From the NCBI GenBank assembly GCA_023388015.1, contig JAEWHB010000055.1, forward strand, positions 1 through 17,865: 17,865 nt of DNA. The letters are read 5' to 3'. The first letter of the stretch is position 1, and each line of letters begins with the position of its first letter. Positions 14,101 through 17,865 of this stretch are shown one piece after another. Under the pieces are notes generated by a model. That model saw nothing but the letters and a program-made list of their open reading frames with translations, was not told where the DNA came from and made no database searches. The translations under genes and the position numbers were made by a program. This DNA comes from Bacteroidota bacterium (GTDB lineage: Bacteria > Bacteroidota > Bacteroidia > Flavobacteriales > Weeksellaceae).

Positions 14101-15069
14101 TCAATTTTTAAGTCGGGTGCTTAAATGGAAAATTGCATCGCCCTGAAAAACAACTGCACCTTGATTTTCATTGATAATATATCCGGACTGAGGAGCCAAA
14201 ACCGGGATTTCCATTGAACCATAAGGATCTGTAATCCAAGCAATCGTTTGTTCTGCTTCCACGTAAGTTCCAGGCGGACTTATGCTTTGAAAAAGTCCTG
14301 AAACATCGGCTCTGAGCCAGGTTGAATCTTCGATATAAATCATCTGTTTTTCAACCGATTGGGGTTCAAATTTTTCGTGGAGCATTTCAAGATGAGCAAG
14401 CAAACGAACCGTACCTTCAATCGCTTGTTCGACAATTTCTTTATTGATGTCCAAAGATTTACCGCCTTCAAAAAGCAAATATTTTTTACCAAGTTTGTCA
14501 CAAGATTCCCGAAACGAACCTTCTATGTTTTTGGAATACAATAAAAAGGGCGCTTGAAAAGCGGCAGCCAATGTTTCCAGTTCGGCTTGGTTTTCTTCGA
14601 TTCTGATTTGGGAAACATTGAATCGACTCCTTCCGCCGGCGTGGAAATCCACTACATAATCGACTTTGGGAATGATGTGTTCCATCAGATTATACGCAAA
14701 CTGACTGGCCAGCGAACCGTTTGCACTTCCGGGAAAAACGCGGTTCAGGTCGCGACCGTCGGGAAATTCCCGGGATTGGTTTACAAAACCAAACACATTG
14801 ACAAGTGGAATACAGATAATAGTTCCCGATTTGGGGCGGTTTATTTTCTTTCGGATGATTTGCCGAACGGTTTCCACGCCATTGAATTCGTCGCCATGAA
14901 GTCCGGCTGAAAGCAAAACGACAGAACCTTTTTTGTTGGAATGCGAAACAATGATTGGGATTTTGAGTTCGGTCATTGTATGAAGTTGGGCGATTTTGAG
15001 GTTTACGGTTTTGGTTTCGCCCGGCAAAATTTCTTTATCTAAAATCTGAAAACTTTCGGTTTGTGTCAT
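14101..15069 (-). CDS. Succinylglutamate desuccinylase/aspartoacylase-family zinc hydrolase
   Basis: The 322-residue product carries the zinc site of the M14-like AstE/AspA family: H58 and E61 in GLHGDEFNG, and H143 in VVDFHAGG. The substrate-binding stretch FPDGRDLNRVFPG lies at residues 102-114 and a likely catalytic glutamate is E201 (LFEGG). The C-terminal third (about 235-322) is a beta-rich domain ending near GYIINENQGAVVFQGDAIFHL, which resembles the small biotinyl/lipoyl-like barrel found at the end of many such proteins. These enzymes hydrolyse amide bonds of N-acyl amino acids or related compounds. Bacteroidota homologs are often found with RimK-like ligases, but none is seen here, so the substrate is open. 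The gene is divergent from the lipoprotein gene (52 bp apart) and lies 66 bp upstream of the efflux pump gene, and a shared transcript is possible. Confidence 0.9.
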   Translation of the reverse strand: MTQTESFQILDKEILPGETKTVNLKIAQLHTMTELKIPIIVSHSNKKGSVVLLSAGLHGDEFNGVETVRQIIRKKINRPKSGTIICIPLVNVFGFVNQSREFPDGRDLNRVFPGSANGSLASQFAYNLMEHIIPKVDYVVDFHAGGRSRFNVSQIRIEENQAELETLAAAFQAPFLLYSKNIEGSFRESCDKLGKKYLLFEGGKSLDINKEIVEQAIEGTVRLLAHLEMLHEKFEPQSVEKQMIYIEDSTWLRADVSGLFQSISPPGTYVEAEQTIAWITDPYGSMEIPVLAPQSGYIINENQGAVVFQGDAIFHLSTRLKN

Positions 15070-15121
15070 AGGATTTTTGAAATTTAATTGCTAATTTAAA
15101 AAAATCAATTTTAACTAAAAT

Positions 15122-15673
15122 ATGAAAAGGATTATTCAATATTTCTTTCTTCTTTTTTCAATCATCGGATGTGACCGAAATGATAAAAAATTGGAATTTG
15201 AAAAAATCATTTTCCATACAGATGAAAACGGTTGTTGGGGATCTTGCCCAGAATATCATCTTGAAATTTCCAATAATTTATATACAAGATTATGGATAGA
15301 AAAAGAAACCTACGAAGACACTATTTATCCTCTCCAAGATATAAGACATCGTGGTTATTTAATTGATTCAACTAGATTGGGATATTACGAAGGGAAAATT
15401 TCTCCGGAAAAATTTCTACCAATTAAGAATCTGATTGTACAAACAAGATTTGACACAATTCTAAATAGCTCAGAAAAAACTCAATGTAACGATGCTTTAA
15501 CCAAAAGATTCATTTTGTATTTCAAAGGAAATCAAAGAAAAGAAATACTTTATAATTGTACTGGGAATGGGCAGTTGGACAGTTTAAGCAAATTATTTTA
15601 CTCTTTCATTAATAACCACCAATTGACAAAAGCAGAAAATAGCTTTTTCCTAGAAGATTTTATTTCAAAATAA
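15122..15673 (+). CDS. DUF6438-domain lipoprotein, unknown function
   Basis: The 183-residue product begins MKRIIQYFFLLFSIIGCDRND, with a lipoprotein signal and lipobox IIGC; the lipidated cysteine is C17. Asp follows the cysteine, but retention rules differ in Bacteroidota, so inner- versus outer-membrane location is not decided. Residues about 27-135 contain the DUF6438 signature GCWGSCPEYHLEIS (two conserved Cys in CxxxC spacing), then strands and YEGKISPEKFLPIKNLI. The function of DUF6438 is unknown. Its 3' end overlaps the 3' end of purM by 14 bp (15660-15673) in convergent orientation. No terminator is seen between them. The domain call rests on recognising the CWGSCP motif and the order of elements, so it should be confirmed by profile search. 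Confidence 0.8.
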   Translation: MKRIIQYFFLLFSIIGCDRNDKKLEFEKIIFHTDENGCWGSCPEYHLEISNNLYTRLWIEKETYEDTIYPLQDIRHRGYLIDSTRLGYYEGKISPEKFLPIKNLIVQTRFDTILNSSEKTQCNDALTKRFILYFKGNQRKEILYNCTGNGQLDSLSKLFYSFINNHQLTKAENSFFLEDFISK

Positions 15674-16649
15674 TTTCTTCGTCTCCTTTTTCAATTTGAC
15701 CGATTAACATCGAACCTTCAATCAAATTAAGAATCGTATCGACATCTTTCGCATCGCAAACGACAACCATCCCCACGCCCATATTGAAAGTACCGAACAT
15801 TTCGTTTTCATTGATTCCGCCGCGCTTCATCAGTTCCTGCATCACAGTAGGGACTTTTACTTTTGACTTTTCAATAACTGCCGTCAAACTTTTTGGTAAA
15901 ATTCGTGGGACATTTTCAATCAATCCGCCGCCTGTAATGTGTGCAATTCCGGAAAGTTGAACTTTTTCCCTGATTTTGAAAATATCGTTCTGGTATAATT
16001 TCGTAGGAACCAAAAGCGTTTCCCACAAAGGTTTTCCTTCGAATTCTTCATTAAAATCTGGAAATATTTTTCGAACCAATGAAAATCCATTGCTGTGAAA
16101 TCCACTAGAGGGCAATCCAATTATCGCTTGACCTTCCTGAATTTGCGAACCATCGATGATTTCATCTTTCTCCACTACTCCCACGCAAAATCCGGCTACA
16201 TCATAATCCCCGACCTGATACATTCCCGGCATTTCAGCGGTTTCTCCACCAATTAAAGCCGTTCCCGTTTCTTTACAAGCGGCAGCAATTCCGCCTACGA
16301 TTTCGGCTGCAACGTCTGAATCCAGTTTTCCGCAGGCCAAATAATCCAAGAAAAACAAAGGTTTTGCACCATGACACAAAATATCATTGGCACACATGGC
16401 AAAACAATCAACCCCAACGGTATCGTATTTCTTCACATCCAAAGCAATTCTGAGCTTGGTTCCTACTCCATCGGTTCCGGAAACCAAAACCGGATTTTTA
16501 TAACCTGATAGTTGGTAAAAAGCACCAAAACTCCCGATTCCGTTCAAAACATTGGAATTGTGCGTTTCAGAAACTGTTTTTTTGATTTTTGAAACGGTTT
16601 GGTAACCTTCTTCTTTATCGACGCCAGCGGATTTGTAGGTATTGCTCAT
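15660..16649 (-). CDS. purM: Phosphoribosylformylglycinamidine cyclo-ligase (AIR synthetase)
   Basis: The 329-residue product catalyses the fifth step of de novo purine synthesis, converting FGAM to AIR with ATP, in the cytosol. Diagnostic stretches are YKSAGVD (residues 5-11), VSGTDGVGTKL (56-66), DCFAMCANDILCHGAKPLFFLDY (81-103), GGETAEMPGMY (134-144), GLPSSGFHSNGFSLVR (178-193) and HITGGGLIENVPR (237-249). It is somewhat shorter than the E. coli enzyme (345 residues), with no obvious loss of a core motif. It has no purine-gene neighbours in this window. A candidate promoter with an exact TAnnTTTG -7 element lies 30 bp upstream. Its end overlaps the DUF6438 lipoprotein gene by 14 bp, tail to tail. 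Confidence 0.97.
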   Translation of the reverse strand: MSNTYKSAGVDKEEGYQTVSKIKKTVSETHNSNVLNGIGSFGAFYQLSGYKNPVLVSGTDGVGTKLRIALDVKKYDTVGVDCFAMCANDILCHGAKPLFFLDYLACGKLDSDVAAEIVGGIAAACKETGTALIGGETAEMPGMYQVGDYDVAGFCVGVVEKDEIIDGSQIQEGQAIIGLPSSGFHSNGFSLVRKIFPDFNEEFEGKPLWETLLVPTKLYQNDIFKIREKVQLSGIAHITGGGLIENVPRILPKSLTAVIEKSKVKVPTVMQELMKRGGINENEMFGTFNMGVGMVVVCDAKDVDTILNLIEGSMLIGQIEKGDEEIILK

Positions 16650-16678
16650 GAAATTCTAATTGTGAATGAATGGTGGCA

Positions 16679-16686
16679 CAAAAATA
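16679..16686 (-). promoter_or_regulatory. Candidate -7 element of purM
   Basis: On the minus strand TATTTTTG matches TAnnTTTG exactly and lies 30 bp upstream of the purM ATG. About 21 bp further upstream a TTTA could serve as a weak -33 element. No riboswitch-like structure or purine operator is evident in the leader. Confidence 0.4.
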
Positions 16687-16791
16687 ACCAATAATTCAAC
16701 AGCGACCTAAACTGCAAGGACAAATTTATCTTGCTTATGAAAGCTTCCAAAATCGCTACTTGTGGGTATTTTTTAACATTTGGAGAGCGTT

Positions 16792-16799
16792 TATTTTTG
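16792..16799 (+). promoter_or_regulatory. Candidate -7 element of the first beta-barrel gene
   Basis: TATTTTTG matches TAnnTTTG exactly and ends 16 bp before the ATG at 16816. The -33 position holds only a T-rich stretch; the TTTG at 16779-16782 is too close (9 bp) to act as -33. This supports choosing ATG 16816 over the earlier in-frame TTG at 16780, since the element lies between them. Confidence 0.4.
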
Positions 16800-16815
16800 G
16801 ACAAACTTATTTAAT

Positions 16816-17406
16816 ATGAAAAAAATTACTTTATCTCTCCTTGTTTGTGTTTTTGGTATGCTGAGCATACAGGCGCAGAAAAAAAACAACTTTGAAATGG
16901 GTTTTTATTTAGGAGTCCCCATAGTAAGTGATAAAAATCCTTACGCTAACGCTGAATGGATCTATGAAGGTGAATTGAGCACAGAATATAATTTCAACTT
17001 TGGTGTAAACTTCGCTTATTATTTTGGGATTACGGATAAAATAAAAGTGGGTATATCGACTGGATATGATCATTTTATTATAGATGCCAGTGATGAAAAT
17101 ATAGAAATAGTTTATGATGAAAATATACCATACCCTGACTTTGATGCGGAAAGCGAGTCCTATGTTCCGATTGCAGTCAGTTCTAAATTTTTCTTTGCAG
17201 ATAAATTTTTTGCAGGATTAGATTTGGGATATGCAATTGACCTTTCAGGAGATAAGGGGGCAGGTGGGTTCTACTATCGACCGAGAGTTAGCTGGAGCAC
17301 ACGTGTGATAGATTTCTATGCTTTTTACAAAGGAATGAATTTCAAAAATTACGGTTATCCAGTACAATTAGGATCGGCCGGTCTGGGATTAAACTTCAAA
17401 TTTTAA
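16816..17406 (+). CDS. Outer-membrane beta-barrel protein (porin-like), first of a tandem pair
   Basis: From ATG 16816 the product has 196 residues: signal peptide MKKITLSLLVCVFGMLSIQA (cleavage likely after residue 20), then amphipathic strands with aromatic girdles (FEMGFYLGVP, NFGVNFAYYFGI, KVGISTGYDHF, FFAGLDLGYAIDL, FYYRPRVSW) and a C-terminal strand ending LGLNFKF, with the terminal Phe typical of BamA-inserted barrels. Eight strands are plausible. It resembles small OmpW/OmpX-like proteins with no conserved catalytic site, so a structural or narrow-pore role is possible. The neighbour at 17523 shares the FAGLDLGYAI strand and the FExGxYLGxP start, so the two are paralogs. A strong terminator follows, which means they are transcribed separately. 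Confidence 0.85.
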   Translation: MKKITLSLLVCVFGMLSIQAQKKNNFEMGFYLGVPIVSDKNPYANAEWIYEGELSTEYNFNFGVNFAYYFGITDKIKVGISTGYDHFIIDASDENIEIVYDENIPYPDFDAESESYVPIAVSSKFFFADKFFAGLDLGYAIDLSGDKGAGGFYYRPRVSWSTRVIDFYAFYKGMNFKNYGYPVQLGSAGLGLNFKF

Positions 17407-17432
17407 TTAACTAAACGCTTATAAATCAAATG

Positions 17433-17459
17433 AAGGCATCTCTGGCAGATGCCTTTTTT
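17433..17459 (+). terminator. Rho-independent terminator after the first beta-barrel gene
   Basis: AAGGCATCT (17433-17441) and AGATGCCTT (17447-17455) form a perfect 9-bp stem with loop CTGGC, followed by a T run. It lies 27 bp after the stop at 17406. Confidence 0.88.
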
Positions 17460-17460
17460 A

Positions 17461-17490
17461 ATTGTTAAAATTGCTGTGGCATTGTATTTG
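17461..17490 (+). promoter_or_regulatory. Candidate promoter of the second beta-barrel gene
   Basis: ATTG (17461-17464) and TGTATTTG (17483-17490) are separated by 18 bp; the -7 element differs from TAnnTTTG at one base. It lies right after the terminator and 32 bp before the ATG at 17523, a sensible place for an independent promoter. Confidence 0.45.
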
Positions 17491-17522
17491 TAAAATTCAA
17501 CTCCGTATAAAAACTAATAATT

Positions 17523-17865
17523 ATGAAAAAGATTATTTTCACAGCATTACTTTCAATAATCGGATTAGTAGGAGTAAATGCACAAAGCGGAAGCTTTGAA
17601 GTAGGTCCTTATTTAGGAGCGCCAGTTGGGGATGCAGATGCCCTGAGTTTTAACACGGGTGCAACATTTGCTTACTATGTTAACTTAGCACCTAAATGGC
17701 AATTGGGTGGACTCATTGGAGTAGATCATTTCTTTGGAAAAGATTACCGTTGGGGCAATACTACTTACGAATATGAAGGAGCGACTTTCATTCCTTTGGC
17801 AGCAACTGCTAAATTTCAAATCACACCTCAATTATTTGCAGGATTGGATTTAGGATATGCAATTG
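17523..17865 (+). CDS. Outer-membrane beta-barrel protein, second of a tandem pair (3' end outside window)
   Basis: The frame is open from ATG 17523 to the window end, giving 114 codons. The product starts with signal peptide MKKIIFTALLSIIGLVGVNAQ and continues with barrel strands FEVGPYLGAPVGD, FNTGATFAYYVNLAPKWQLGGLIGVDHFFG and LFAGLDLGYAI. The match to the preceding gene (FExGxYLGxP, FAYY, DHF, FAGLDLGYAI) shows that it arose by tandem duplication and diverged. Loops between strands differ, which often marks surface-exposed segments under selection. Its terminator and total length are outside the window; about 190 residues is expected from the paralog. Confidence 0.85.
   Translation, partial: MKKIIFTALLSIIGLVGVNAQSGSFEVGPYLGAPVGDADALSFNTGATFAYYVNLAPKWQLGGLIGVDHFFGKDYRWGNTTYEYEGATFIPLAATAKFQITPQLFAGLDLGYAI

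Noticed and set aside
16780..16815. N-terminal extension of the first beta-barrel protein from TTG 16780
   Set aside because: It would place residues before a clean signal peptide, and it spans the -7 promoter element.

Overview
The window looks like chromosomal DNA from a member of the Flavobacteriia (Bacteroidota). It is AT-rich, and start codons lack clear Shine-Dalgarno sequences. Several upstream regions carry the Bacteroidota promoter -7 element TAnnTTTG. The gene content is typical of that class: a TamB-like protein with a SemiSWEET gene upstream, a three-gene propionyl-CoA carboxylase set, a PIF1-like helicase with a C-terminal helix-turn-helix, a DUF6438 lipoprotein and small secreted beta-barrel proteins. 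I cannot name a genus. I saw no tRNA, rRNA, CRISPR array, complete insertion sequence or prophage.

Layout. Positions 1-3695 hold a minus-strand cluster, in transcription order: YtxH-like membrane protein, DUF1469 (holin-X-like) membrane protein, a small basic membrane protein, SemiSWEET sugar transporter, and the first 797 codons of a large TamB/AsmA-like protein that runs off the left edge. A terminator-like hairpin overlaps the ytxH stop codon and may reduce read-through into the rest. On the plus strand at 3859-4779 is a membrane di-iron hydroxylase of the sterol desaturase family, convergent with a PIF1-like helicase (4787-6472, minus).

Positions 6473-7265 are non-coding and full of repeats: a 163-bp imperfect hairpin with 11-bp perfect ends, 14-bp and 7-bp tandem repeats, and a series of short stem-loops. 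Next comes the carboxylase operon on the plus strand: biotin carrier protein, biotin carboxylase, an unrelated YhcG/DUF1016 PDDEXK nuclease, and carboxyltransferase beta. The nuclease splits an otherwise functional block. The operon ends in a strong terminator, followed directly by a tandemly duplicated segment of about 214 bp (11908-12353). Each copy carries two stem-loops exactly 51 bp apart, and the same pair with the same spacing occurs in the 6.5-7.2 kb region.

The right part holds a small secreted protein (12382-12819, plus), a Bcr/CflA-type efflux pump (minus), a zinc-dependent succinylglutamate desuccinylase/aspartoacylase-family enzyme (minus), a DUF6438 lipoprotein (plus) whose 3' end overlaps that of purM (minus), and two tandem paralogous outer-membrane beta-barrel proteins (plus), the second cut by the window end.

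Most genes are ordinary housekeeping or transport genes. The least explained material is the repeat system in the two long intergenic regions, followed by the nuclease gene inside the carboxylase operon.
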